Of a DNA stretch of 64,000 nucleotides, positions 51,689 to 60,207 are shown piece after piece (position 1 is the stretch's first letter; the number at the start of each line of letters is the position of its first letter). The stretch covers positions 79,057 through 143,056 of the forward strand of contig NZ_PZKF01000002.1 of assembly GCF_003034995.1 (NCBI RefSeq), written 5' to 3'. The position numbers and the translations under genes are program-made. The notes beneath the pieces are model-generated. The model had not been told where the DNA came from. It made no database searches and was given only the letters and a program-made list of their open reading frames with translations. This DNA comes from Phaeovulum veldkampii DSM 11550. GTDB lineage: Bacteria; Pseudomonadota; Alphaproteobacteria; Rhodobacterales; Rhodobacteraceae.

Positions 51689-54403
51689 GTGCCATTCGAC
51701 ATTCTTGTGGCCGTCTGTCTGGTCTATGTGATCGGGCTGTTCATCGTGGCCTTCGCCGCCGAGCGGCGGGCGCGGCGGGGCCGGGCGGGTTGGCTGCGTT
51801 CGCCTTTGGTCTACACGCTGTCGCTGAGCATCTATTGCACCGCCTGGACGTTTTACGGCGCGGTGGGCTATGCGGCGCGCTCGGGGCTGGAATTCGTCAC
51901 GATCTACCTGGGGCCGACGCTGGTCTTTGTCGGCTGGTGGTGGGTGCTGCGCAAACTGGTGCGGATCGGGCGGGCGCAGCGCGTGACCTCGATCGCCGAT
52001 CTGATCAGTTCGCGCTACGGCAAATCGAACCTGCTGGGGGTGATCGTCACGCTGATGTCGGTGCTGGGGGTCACGCCCTATATCGCACTGCAATTGCAGT
52101 CGGTGACGCTCAGCTTTGGCGTTTTCGCCTCGGACACGCCCGAGGGCTGGGCGCTGCCCGATCAGGGCGCCACCGCGCTGTGGGTGGCGGGGGGGCTGGC
52201 GCTGTTCACCATCCTGTTCGGCACTCGCAATCTGGATGCCAACGAACGCCACCACGGCGTGGTCATGGCGATTGCCGTCGAGGCGGTGGTCAAACTGATC
52301 GCGCTGCTGGCGGTGGGGGTTTTCGTGGTCTGGGGGCTGGCCGGGGGCGTGGCCGACGTGATCGCCCGGATCGACGCCTCGCGCATCGCCGACTGGCCGC
52401 TGGAGCCGGGGCGCTGGGCCGGCCTGACCTTTGCCTCGGCGGCGGCGATATTGACGCTGCCGCGCATGTTTCAGGTGATGGTGGTGGAAAACGCCGATGA
52501 ACGGCACCTTGCCACCGCAAGCTGGGCATTCCCGCTTTACCTGATGCTGATGAGCCTGTTCGTCGTGCCCATTGCGGTGGTGGGTCTTGAGGTGATGCCC
52601 GCAGGCGCCAACCCCGACCTGTTCGTGCTGACGCTGCCCTTGGCCGCGGGCGAGGGCAATCTGGCGCTGCTGGCCTTTCTGGGCGGGTTTTCCAGCGCCA
52701 CCTCGATGGTGATCGTGGCCTCGATCGCGCTGGCCACGATGGTGTCGAACCATATTGTCACGCCCCTGTGGCTGGCGCTGCGGCGAGGCAATGCGCGCGA
52801 GCCGGGCGATGTGCGCAGCCTTGTGCTGATGGCGCGGCGGGTGTCGATCGGGGCGGTTCTGGCGCTGGGCTACAGCTATTACCACGTCTCGGGCGGGTCG
52901 TCGGCGCTGGCGGCAATCGGGCTGATTTCCTTTGTCGGCGTGGCGCAGGTGCTGCCCGCCTTGCTGGGCGGCATGTTCTGGCGCGGGGCGACCCATGTGG
53001 GTGCGGCTGCGGGGCTGATCACGGGCTTTGCGATCTGGCTTTACGCGCTGTTTCTGCCCTCGTTCGGGACCGAGGGGCTGATCTCGGCGGGCGTGATGGA
53101 ACATGGCCTCTTCGGTATCGGCTGGCTGCGGCCGCAGGCGCTGTTCGGGATCGCGGGGCTTGATCCGCTGTTGCATGCGCTGTTCTGGTCGATGCTGCTG
53201 AACACCGCAGCCTTCCTGTTCTGTTCGCTCGTCACCTTTCCCGGCCCGATGGAGCGGTTGCAGGGCGTGGCCTTTGTCAATGTCTATGACCAGACCGCAG
53301 GCGCCGAGCGCTGGAGCCGCGGCGGCGTCGGGGCCGAGGCCGAAGACCTGCTGAGCATGTCGCAGCGCATTCTGGGCGCCGAGGCCGCGCAGGGCTTCTT
53401 TCAGGCGCAGGCGGCGGCACAGGGCAAAAAGGGGTTTCTGCCCGATACCACGCCCGAATTCGTCTCTCGGCTGGAACGGCAACTGGCGGGCACGGTGGGC
53501 GCGGCCACGGCCCATGCGATGATCGCGCAACTGTCGCCGGGCACCACCGTTTCGGTGCAGGATCTGATCGCCGTGGCGGGCGAGACGCGCGAGATCAAGG
53601 AATATTCCGCCCGGCTGGAAGCCCAGTCCGAAGAACTGGCCCGCACCGCCCGCGCACTGCGCACCGCGAATGAAAAGCTGACCGAGCTGTCGGTGCAGAA
53701 AGACGGTTTCCTGAGCCAGATCAGCCATGAATTGCGCACGCCGATGACCTCGATCCGGGCATTCTCCGAGATTTTGATGGAGCCGGACCTGCCCGACGAC
53801 ATGCGCGCCCGCTATGCCGAGATCATCCATGAGGAATCGCGGCGCCTGACACGGCTGCTGGATGACCTGCTGGATCTGTCGGTGCTGGAAAACCGCCGCG
53901 CGCAGTTGACCATCGGCGTGGCCAATCTGCACGATCTGATCAACCGGGCGGTGCTGGCGGCCTCATCGACCCGGCCCGAGAGAATGTTCCGCATCGAGCG
54001 CGATTTTCCCGCCGAACACATGCCGATCTTTACCGATACCGACCGGCTGGTGCAGGTCTTCATCAATGTTATCGCGAATGCGCGCAAATATTGCGATGCC
54101 GAACGCGCGGTGCTGCGCATCGAGGTGCGGCGGCGCGGCACGGGGGTTGAGGTCGATTTCATCGACAACGGCTCGGGCATTCCGCTGCGGGCGCAATCGC
54201 TGATTTTTGAAAAGTTCTCCCGCCTGACTGATACCAGTCGCGCCGGGGGCGCCGGGCTGGGGCTGGCGATCTGCCGCGAGATCATGGTCAATCTGGGCGG
54301 CACCATCGACTATGTGCCGGGGCAGGGGGGCGCGGCCTTCCGGGTGGCGCTGCCCTTGCGGCGCAAGCCGGGGGCCGAGGGGGGCGGCGTCAACCAATTG
54401 TAA
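51689..54403 (+). CDS. Hybrid SLC5 Na+/solute symporter-histidine kinase (CbrA/CrbS-like)
   Basis: 904 residues. Residues 1-510 form an SLC5 (SSF) transporter with about 13 helices (VTSIADLISSRYGKSNLLG; FLGGFSSATSMVIVASIALAT is the Na+-site region). A linker holds a coiled coil (about 635-668) and the kinase follows. The kinase has H box FLSQISHELRTPMTS with His680, N box NVIANARKYC, G1 DNGSGI and G2 GAGLGLAICREIM. CbrA senses or carries histidine; CrbS responds to acetate. GTG start at 51689. It should phosphorylate the receiver encoded 300 bp upstream. Substrate unknown. Confidence 0.92.
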   Translation: MPFDILVAVCLVYVIGLFIVAFAAERRARRGRAGWLRSPLVYTLSLSIYCTAWTFYGAVGYAARSGLEFVTIYLGPTLVFVGWWWVLRKLVRIGRAQRVTSIADLISSRYGKSNLLGVIVTLMSVLGVTPYIALQLQSVTLSFGVFASDTPEGWALPDQGATALWVAGGLALFTILFGTRNLDANERHHGVVMAIAVEAVVKLIALLAVGVFVVWGLAGGVADVIARIDASRIADWPLEPGRWAGLTFASAAAILTLPRMFQVMVVENADERHLATASWAFPLYLMLMSLFVVPIAVVGLEVMPAGANPDLFVLTLPLAAGEGNLALLAFLGGFSSATSMVIVASIALATMVSNHIVTPLWLALRRGNAREPGDVRSLVLMARRVSIGAVLALGYSYYHVSGGSSALAAIGLISFVGVAQVLPALLGGMFWRGATHVGAAAGLITGFAIWLYALFLPSFGTEGLISAGVMEHGLFGIGWLRPQALFGIAGLDPLLHALFWSMLLNTAAFLFCSLVTFPGPMERLQGVAFVNVYDQTAGAERWSRGGVGAEAEDLLSMSQRILGAEAAQGFFQAQAAAQGKKGFLPDTTPEFVSRLERQLAGTVGAATAHAMIAQLSPGTTVSVQDLIAVAGETREIKEYSARLEAQSEELARTARALRTANEKLTELSVQKDGFLSQISHELRTPMTSIRAFSEILMEPDLPDDMRARYAEIIHEESRRLTRLLDDLLDLSVLENRRAQLTIGVANLHDLINRAVLAASSTRPERMFRIERDFPAEHMPIFTDTDRLVQVFINVIANARKYCDAERAVLRIEVRRRGTGVEVDFIDNGSGIPLRAQSLIFEKFSRLTDTSRAGGAGLGLAICREIMVNLGGTIDYVPGQGGAAFRVALPLRRKPGAEGGGVNQL

Positions 54404-54458
54404 ATTCTGATCTGTCAGTGCTGGGACATGACCCCAAGGCGGAGCTTTTGGCGCGAGG

Positions 54459-55622
54459 ATGACAGAGCAGCAGGCGCAATCCGTTTTGCGACGCAAGGCA
54501 GAGGTCGGCCGACCCGAGCCTGAGGCGCCACCGATGACGGCGGCGCGCGCGCTGGGGCAGGCGCTGGCGCGCACCGCCCAAGATCAGATGGCCCTGCCGC
54601 TGGAGGTGGCGGCGGGGGCCGAGCAGCGGATGACGCTGGCCGATCTGCCCGAGGCGCTGGAAGAGCGCGCGCTGCTGGCGCTGATCGAGGGGCCGGGCGA
54701 GGGCTTGGGGCTGGTGGCGCTGGGCCAGCCGATGCTGGCCGCGCTGATCGAGATGCAGACGATGGGGCGGCTGGGCCCTGCGCCGCCGCCCCCGCGCCGC
54801 CCCACCCGCACCGATGCCACGCTGGCCGCAGGCTTCATCGACCAGGTGTTGCGGGCGCTGGAAGAAGCGCTGGCCGCCTTGCCCGATATTCGCTGGGCGG
54901 GCGGTTTTCGCTACGCCTCGTTCCTTGACGACCCGCGCCCGCTGGGGCTGTTGCTGGAGGATACCAGCTACCGCGTATTCAACCTGACGCTTGATCTGGG
55001 TCTTGGCGGGTCGCGGCGGGGTGGTTTTCTGCTGGCGCTGCCCGCTGCGGGGCGTGGCCCCGGCCCGCGCCCGGTGCTGCCTGCCCGGCCCGCGGCCGAG
55101 GTGTTGGCCCCGGTCGATGCCGGGGACGACTGGGCCGATCTGATCGAGGCGGCGGTGCTGTCGGCGCCTGTGGTGCTGGAGGCGGTTCTGTATCGGGTAA
55201 CGGTGCCGCTCTCGGCGGTGCTGGCGCTGCAACCGGGGATGGACCTGCCGCTGCCGCTGGCGGCGGTTGACCGGCTGCAACTGGAGGGGTTGGGCGGCCG
55301 CGCGCTGGGGCAGGGTCGGCTGGGGCAAAGCCGCGGCTTTCGCGCCGTCCGGCTGACCGCCGCCGGGGCGGCATCGGACGATGTGCCCGATGATGGGCCC
55401 ACCGCCAGATCAGCCGGCACCGGCGCCACGCCGCCGGTGCCGCGGTCTGCTGCCGGGCCGCGGCCGGTTCCGCCCTCTTCCGTTCCGCCTTCTCTCGGCG
55501 CTGCCGCGGCGTCGTCGCCCGCGGCAAGGCCCGCCGCCGCCGTGGCCGCTCCTCTGCCTGGCGCCGAAGGGGCCGACCCCGCCCCCTCGCTGCCCGCGCG
55601 AAAGGTCAGTGCCGGGGCGTGA
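54459..55622 (+). CDS. Orphan FliM/FliN-like (SpoA domain) protein
   Basis: 387 residues. A FliM-like middle domain (MALPLEVAAGAEQRMTLADL, LGLVALGQPMLAALIEMQTM, IDQVLRALEEALAAL) and a C-terminal SpoA segment (VPLSAVLALQPGMDLPLPLA, LGQSRGFRAVRLT) are followed by about 80 disordered Ala/Pro/Arg residues. SpoA proteins form flagellar C-rings or type III sorting platforms, but no flagellar gene is near. It lies 55 bp after the SLC5 kinase. The domain call rests on pattern and could be confirmed by profile search. Composition is like its neighbours. Confidence 0.7.
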   Translation: MTEQQAQSVLRRKAEVGRPEPEAPPMTAARALGQALARTAQDQMALPLEVAAGAEQRMTLADLPEALEERALLALIEGPGEGLGLVALGQPMLAALIEMQTMGRLGPAPPPPRRPTRTDATLAAGFIDQVLRALEEALAALPDIRWAGGFRYASFLDDPRPLGLLLEDTSYRVFNLTLDLGLGGSRRGGFLLALPAAGRGPGPRPVLPARPAAEVLAPVDAGDDWADLIEAAVLSAPVVLEAVLYRVTVPLSAVLALQPGMDLPLPLAAVDRLQLEGLGGRALGQGRLGQSRGFRAVRLTAAGAASDDVPDDGPTARSAGTGATPPVPRSAAGPRPVPPSSVPPSLGAAAASSPAARPAAAVAAPLPGAEGADPAPSLPARKVSAGA

Positions 55623-55656
55623 CGGGCGCGCGCAGCGCTTTGGCCATCGGCGCCGA

Positions 55657-55670
55657 TTGACCTGCATCAA
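55657..55670. promoter_or_regulatory. FNR/DNR-type box upstream of the DksA-like gene
   Basis: TTGACCTGCATCAA fits the FNR-family consensus TTGAY-N4-ATCAA at every fixed position. Its 3' end is 52 bp before the start of the DksA/TraR-family gene, suited to activation. Confidence 0.6.
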
Positions 55671-55722
55671 GGCCCATGCTCGCGCGTCGGGCCTAGATGG
55701 ACCAAGGCAGGAGGAGACAGCC

Positions 55723-56055
55723 ATGAAATCGGATGCCGAACGCAAGGCGCAATTGTTGGCCCGTCTGGGCCAGTTGCAGGCCCGGATTGAAACGATCGAG
55801 GATGAACTGGTTTCGCATTCCGACCGCGACTGGGAAGAGATGGCGATCGAGCGCGAAGATGACGAGGTTCTCGAAGATCTTGGCCAGTCGGCGCAGGCCG
55901 AGATCCGGATGATTCAGGCTGCGCTGGCCCGGATCGAGGCGGGCAGCTATGGCGACTGCGCCTATTGCGGCGAACGGATTTCCGAACAACGGCTGGATAT
56001 TCTGCCCGCCACGCCCTTCTGCAAGGATCATGCCCGCGCCGCCGACCGGCGCTGA
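55723..56055 (+). CDS. DksA/TraR-family zinc-finger protein
   Basis: 110 residues. A long coiled coil (about 1-75) with the acidic tip DWEEMAIEREDDEVLEDLG is followed by a zinc finger with CAYCGERI and FCKDHA. The fourth ligand position is His, not Cys (CxxC...CxxH). DksA-family proteins enter the RNA polymerase secondary channel to modulate rRNA or anabolic promoters. The ATG at 55723 has AGGAGG eight bases upstream. An FNR-type box precedes it, suggesting oxygen-linked control (inference). Confidence 0.9.
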   Translation: MKSDAERKAQLLARLGQLQARIETIEDELVSHSDRDWEEMAIEREDDEVLEDLGQSAQAEIRMIQAALARIEAGSYGDCAYCGERISEQRLDILPATPFCKDHARAADRR

Positions 56056-56271
56056 TCAGCCCAGGATGATGCCGACGACGACCATCATCAGACCGATCAC
56101 CGACACGAACAGCGCGGCAAGGTTCATTGCCACCACCCGCGCCAGCCGGGCGCGGGCCTCGGCGTCGGGCAGGTTGGCCCGGCGCAACCGCAGCACCGCC
56201 AGAATGCACCAGCCGATTGCAAGAACCCCCGCCGCCGACACCGCCGCGCCGGCCCAGATCAGCATCTCCAT
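56056..56271 (-). CDS. Small two-helix membrane protein, unknown
   Basis: 71 residues. Helix 1 is LIWAGAAVSAAGVLAIGWCI, then a basic loop LRLRRANLPDAEARARLARV, and helix 2 is NLAALFVSVIGLMMVVVGII. The ATG at 56271 has GGAGG five bases upstream. The stop abuts the stop of the convergent DksA-like gene. I do not recognise the family; the loop resembles small proteins conserved in Rhodobacteraceae. Confidence 0.7.
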   Translation of the reverse strand: MEMLIWAGAAVSAAGVLAIGWCILAVLRLRRANLPDAEARARLARVVAMNLAALFVSVIGLMMVVVGIILG

Positions 56272-56439
56272 CGCATCCTCCCGCGCATTTCCTTGCCGTC
56301 GCACTAGCGCGGGCGCCCGCGCGCATCAAGCCCCGCCGGTTCGTGCGCGGCCCTTGATGCGCGCCCGCCTTGCGTCTAGCAAGGCCCGAGTCCGCGGCGC
56401 GATGCCGCCATACCCGCCGCCAACCCGGAGAGCGCCCCC

Positions 56440-56691
56440 ATGACCAGCGATGCGACCTATGCCGTTGCCGCCGACGAACTTCGTCAGTTCATCGAGCAAT
56501 ATGAACACCTTGAGGCCGAGAAAAAGGACATCACCGAACAGCAGAAAGACGTGATGAGCGAGGCCAAGGCCCGCGGCTATGATACCAAGGTGATGAAAAA
56601 GGTCATCGCTCTGCGCAAGCGCGACAAGAACGACCTCGCCGAGGAAGAGGCGATTCTGGAGATGTACAAAGCTGCCCTTGGCATGGCCTGA
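56440..56691 (+). CDS. gapR: Nucleoid protein GapR (DUF2312)
   Basis: 83 residues matching the GapR/DUF2312 profile: ADELRQFIEQYEHLEAEKKD, ARGYDTKVMKKVIALRKRDK, ending EEEAILEMYKAALGM. GapR clamps over-twisted DNA ahead of replication and transcription in alphaproteobacteria. A typical single gene with its own upstream region. Confidence 0.95.
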   Translation: MTSDATYAVAADELRQFIEQYEHLEAEKKDITEQQKDVMSEAKARGYDTKVMKKVIALRKRDKNDLAEEEAILEMYKAALGMA

Positions 56692-56706
56692 GCGGATTGC
56701 CCCGGA

Positions 56707-57582
56707 TCACGGGGCGATGAAGTCCACCCCCGGCATGGCGGTGATTGCGGCCACATCGGCATCATAGGCGGCACTGATCCGGGCGACCAGATCGTCGGTC
56801 CAGCCGGGCAGGGGGATTTCGATCTCCAACCGCTCGGGCAGGGCGAATTGGTCCAGCGCGGCGGCAACCAGGGCCTGGCGCGCGGCCCGGTCAGCGGGCG
56901 GGGTGCCGGCCAGTTGCGCGCGCAGTTGCACCAGCCCTTCGGGCGCCATGATCGCCGCCAGCACCGCATCGTCGCCCGCCATCTCCACCTCGGGCGGCAC
57001 ATCGGCCAGACTGCGCAGCACATCGGGCCAGATCAGCGGCGTATCTTCGTTGCACCAGACTACCAGTCGTCGCCCCTCCAGCGCCGCCGCGATTTGGCGC
57101 ACCACCGGCGCCCAGCGCAGCGCCAGCGGGCTGTGCCCGGCCATCACCTCTGCATAGCTGCGATCCTTCAGAAACCGTAAAAGCGGTGGCAGCAGCGTGG
57201 CCGGGTTGGCCAGCGCCAGATGCACCTCGGTTTCTGCCTCGGGGAACAGGTTGACCAGCGCCCGCAGCCGCGCCGGGGCCAGTGCGTAAAACCCGTCATC
57301 GGAAATCATCTGCACCGGAAAGCCGATAAAATTGTCGTGGCAGAACAGGATACGGTCGAAATGGTCAACATCGGTGGCGCCGTCCAGCAGCGCCTCTTGG
57401 GTGGCGTCATCGGCAGGGCCGCCGCGCAGTGCGTTCAGCGTATTGCGAAATTGCGCGCGATAGCGGCGTGGGTGCGGCACCACGCAGCCGCGCTGTTCCA
57501 GCATCGCGGCATTGTCCAGCAGGCAGCGCACGAGGCGGCCCTCGTCGATGAAATGGGCACCGATGTGATAGACGACCTGCAT
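56707..57582 (-). CDS. Conserved protein of unknown function
   Basis: 291 residues from the ATG at 57582. No signal peptide or membrane helix. The start MQVVYHIGAHFIDEGRLVRC recalls nucleotide- or sugar-binding alpha/beta folds, and FDRILFCHDNFIGFP and LVVWCNEDTPLIWPDVLRS are distinctive, but I cannot assign a family. It converges on gapR and is divergent from the ABC permease, with 87 bp between. Confidence 0.75.
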   Translation of the reverse strand: MQVVYHIGAHFIDEGRLVRCLLDNAAMLEQRGCVVPHPRRYRAQFRNTLNALRGGPADDATQEALLDGATDVDHFDRILFCHDNFIGFPVQMISDDGFYALAPARLRALVNLFPEAETEVHLALANPATLLPPLLRFLKDRSYAEVMAGHSPLALRWAPVVRQIAAALEGRRLVVWCNEDTPLIWPDVLRSLADVPPEVEMAGDDAVLAAIMAPEGLVQLRAQLAGTPPADRAARQALVAAALDQFALPERLEIEIPLPGWTDDLVARISAAYDADVAAITAMPGVDFIAP

Positions 57583-57618
57583 GAGCCTTTTCCGGTTTCG
57601 CGGCCTTTTTCGGCGCTG

Positions 57619-57624
57619 ACTATA
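57619..57624 (-). promoter_or_regulatory. Possible -10 element of the 291-residue protein gene
   Basis: TATAGT on the minus strand, 37 bp upstream of the start. No convincing -35 was found, so this is tentative. Confidence 0.25.
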
Positions 57625-57669
57625 GGGGCTTTTGTGGACAGTGAAACCGCTTTCCTGTAAGCCGTGCCC

Positions 57670-59367
57670 ATGCGATCCGACCAAAACGCTCAAGAACCAA
57701 ACTGCCCTGTCGCCCCGGTTTCAGCCGAAGGCTTGCGAGGCTTGGGTGGTGGCATCTGGCCGATTGGCTCGGTTCTGATCGCCGGGCTGGTGATGGCGCC
57801 GATCCTTGCGGTGCTGTGGATCGCGCTGCATCCGTCGGAAAACATCTGGCCGCATCTGCTGGCCACCACGCTGCCGCGCTATCTGGCCAATACGGCGGTG
57901 CTGTGTCTGGGCGTGGGGGTGATGTCGGCGGCTGTGGGGGCGGGGGCGGCGTGGCTGATCTCGATGTATCGGTTTCCGTTCTCGGGGGTGCTGGAGTGGC
58001 TGTTGCTGCTGCCTCTGGCGATTCCGGCCTATGTGGGCGCGTATGCGCTGGTCGATTTTCTGGATTATTCCGGGCCGGTGCAGGGCGCGCTGCGCGAGGC
58101 GTTCGGCTGGACCTCGGCGCGCGATTACTGGTTTCCGCAGGTGCGCTCGCGGGCGGCCGCTGTGCTGGTGCTGGGGGCCTCGCTTTACCCCTATGTTTAC
58201 CTGCTGGCGCGCACCGCCTTTCGTGAACAGCCCGGCGGCAGTTACGAGGTCGCGCGCGCGCTGGGGGCGGGGCCGTTCGGGCTGTTCTGGCGGGTCGGCC
58301 TGCCGCTGGCGCGTCCGGCGATTGTTGCCGGCGCCGCAATTGCGATGATGGAGACGGTGGCCGATTTTGGCGTGGTCGATTATTTCGGCGTTCAGACGTT
58401 GACCACGGGCATTTTCACCACATGGCTGGAGGCCGGGAATGCCGGCGGGGCCGCACAGATCGCCGGGGTGATCTTGGCCGTGGTGGTGGCGCTGCTGGCG
58501 CTGGAAAAGATCGGTCGGCGTAACGCGCGCTATTATCAATCGGCCCGGCAGCCGCGCCCGATCATTCGCCACCGCCTGAACGGCGCGGCGGGCTGGGCGG
58601 CCACCGCGCTGTGCGCTGCGCCCTTTGCGCTGGGTTTTGTGCTGCCCGTCGCGGTCATCGGCAGCCACGCCGCCGCCAACCCCGAGGGCTGGTTCGGCCC
58701 CGGTCTGGTCCGCGCGCTGGGCAATACGCTGATGGTGGGGGCGCTTGCAGCCACGCTGACGGTGCTGGGTGCGATGTTCATGGTCTATGGGGTGCGGCTC
58801 AGCGGGCGCCGTCTGCCGCGGCTGTTGCTGCCGCTGACGACGATCGGCTATGCCGCGCCCGGCGCGGTGCTGGCGGTGGGTATCCTGATCCCGCTGGCGG
58901 CGCTTGATCACCGGCTGGCCGATGGCTGGCTGGCGCTGACCGGCACCGATCCGGGGTTGATCCTGACGGGGTCGGCGGCGGCGGTGGTGCTGGCCTATAT
59001 CGTGCGCTTTTTCGCCATTGCCGAGGGTGCGGCCGATACCGCCTTTGGCCGCATCTCGCCTTCGCTGCCGATGGCGGCGCGGTCGCTGGGGCGCACGGCG
59101 GGCGGGGCCTTGCGGGCGGTCTATCTGCCGCTGATGCGGGGCACGGTGGGGTCGGCGCTGCTGCTGGTGTTCGTCGATTGCGTCAAGGAACTGCCCGCAA
59201 CGATGCTGTTGCGCCCGTTCAACTATGAAACGCTGGCAACGCGGGTGCATGAAAAGGCCAGCCTTGAAAATCTGGGCGATGCTGCGCCCGCGGCGCTGCT
59301 GGTGATGGCGGTGGGGCTGGCGGCGGTGGCGTTGCTGGCGCGGGCAAACCTTGCACCGCGCGACTGA
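57670..59367 (+). CDS. Fused ferric-iron ABC transporter permease (FbpB type)
   Basis: 565 residues with about 12 helices and two BPD_transp_1 halves. Each half has an EAA loop: YEVARALGAGPFGLFWRVGL and MAARSLGRTAGGALRAVYLP. The line GVVDYFGVQTLTTGIFTTWL is a mark of FbpB-type Fe3+ permeases. It starts at the ATG at 57670. Binding protein and ATPase are not adjacent; a tRNA follows, so they must be encoded elsewhere. Confidence 0.88.
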   Translation: MRSDQNAQEPNCPVAPVSAEGLRGLGGGIWPIGSVLIAGLVMAPILAVLWIALHPSENIWPHLLATTLPRYLANTAVLCLGVGVMSAAVGAGAAWLISMYRFPFSGVLEWLLLLPLAIPAYVGAYALVDFLDYSGPVQGALREAFGWTSARDYWFPQVRSRAAAVLVLGASLYPYVYLLARTAFREQPGGSYEVARALGAGPFGLFWRVGLPLARPAIVAGAAIAMMETVADFGVVDYFGVQTLTTGIFTTWLEAGNAGGAAQIAGVILAVVVALLALEKIGRRNARYYQSARQPRPIIRHRLNGAAGWAATALCAAPFALGFVLPVAVIGSHAAANPEGWFGPGLVRALGNTLMVGALAATLTVLGAMFMVYGVRLSGRRLPRLLLPLTTIGYAAPGAVLAVGILIPLAALDHRLADGWLALTGTDPGLILTGSAAAVVLAYIVRFFAIAEGAADTAFGRISPSLPMAARSLGRTAGGALRAVYLPLMRGTVGSALLLVFVDCVKELPATMLLRPFNYETLATRVHEKASLENLGDAAPAALLVMAVGLAAVALLARANLAPRD

Positions 59368-59414
59368 TCGCGCTTGCCTGCGCGGGCCGGGGCCATTATC
59401 TGAAAACTCGGTGC

Positions 59415-59490
59415 GCCGGTGTAGCTCAGTTGGTAGAGCGGCGATCTTGTAAGTCGAGGGTCGGGGGTTCGAGTCCCTTCTCCGGCACCA
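59415..59490 (+). tRNA. tRNA-Thr (anticodon UGU)
   Basis: 76 nt including an encoded CCA. The D arm GCTC...GAGC, anticodon loop CTTGTAA (anticodon TGT at 59448-59450) and T loop TTCGAGT fold as expected. Two irregular pairs show: U6-U67 in the acceptor stem and G27-A43 at the base of the anticodon stem. It reads ACA codons, rare in this GC-rich genome. Confidence 0.92.
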
Positions 59491-59550
59491 CCTCTTCCCC
59501 GTGGTCTTTGCGCCGTCCCGCGCTAGCTTTGCCGCAGCGACGGAGGCCCC

Positions 59551-60207
59551 ATGCTGTTGACCCTGACCGGAATTGAAAAGACCTATCCCACCAGCGAGGG
59601 CCCGCTGCGCGTGCTGGCGGGGGTCGATCTGACGCTGGCGGCGGGGCAAAGCCTCGCGCTGACAGGCGAATCGGGGTCAGGCAAAAGCACGCTGCTGCAT
59701 CTGGTGGCGGGGCTTGACCGGCCCGATGCGGGCGCGATCTGGCTGGAGGGGCAGGACATCACGCAACTGGACGAGCCGCAGCTGGCCGCGCTGCGCCGGG
59801 GCCGGGTCGGGCTGGTGTTTCAGCAGTTCAACCTGATCCCCTCGCTGAACATTGTGGATAATCTGGCGTTTCAGGCCCGTCTTGCCGGGCGGCATGACCC
59901 GGTCTGGCAGGCCGAACTGGCCGGGGCGCTGGGGTTGTCGGCGCTGTTGCGGCGCTATCCCGAGGAATTGTCGGGCGGCCAGCAGCAGCGCGTGGCGATT
60001 GGCCGGGTGCTGGCGGCGCGGCCGCGGCTGGTGCTGGCGGACGAGCCAACCGGCAATCTGGATGAGACGACCGCCGACGCGGTGATGGGCCTGATGCTGC
60101 GGCTTGTGGCGCAGACCGGGGCGGGGCTGTTGATGGTCACCCATTCGCCGCGGCTGGCCAGGCGGCTGGACGGGCGGCTGCATCTGGCCGGGGGCCGGGT
60201 GGCGTGA
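59551..60207 (+). CDS. ABC transporter ATPase, LolD/AttE-like
   Basis: 218 residues. Walker A GESGSGKSTLLHLV, Q loop VFQQFNLIPSLNIVDNL, signature LSGGQQQRVAIGRVLA, Walker B RLVLADEPTGNLDE and His in MVTHSPRLA. This group drives MacB/LolCDE-type mechanotransmission rather than a pore. The stop overlaps the permease start (TGATG). Confidence 0.93.
   Translation: MLLTLTGIEKTYPTSEGPLRVLAGVDLTLAAGQSLALTGESGSGKSTLLHLVAGLDRPDAGAIWLEGQDITQLDEPQLAALRRGRVGLVFQQFNLIPSLNIVDNLAFQARLAGRHDPVWQAELAGALGLSALLRRYPEELSGGQQQRVAIGRVLAARPRLVLADEPTGNLDETTADAVMGLMLRLVAQTGAGLLMVTHSPRLARRLDGRLHLAGGRVA

Noticed and set aside
50591..53932. Minus-strand open frame of 1113 codons
   Set aside because: It lies antisense to the ScfR-like regulator, receiver and SLC5 kinase, which have clear motifs. 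Its product is His/Arg/Gln-rich without domains, typical of a shadow frame in GC-rich DNA.
59415..59490. tRNA gene as an integration site
   Set aside because: No integrase, no direct repeat of the tRNA 3' end and no composition change nearby.
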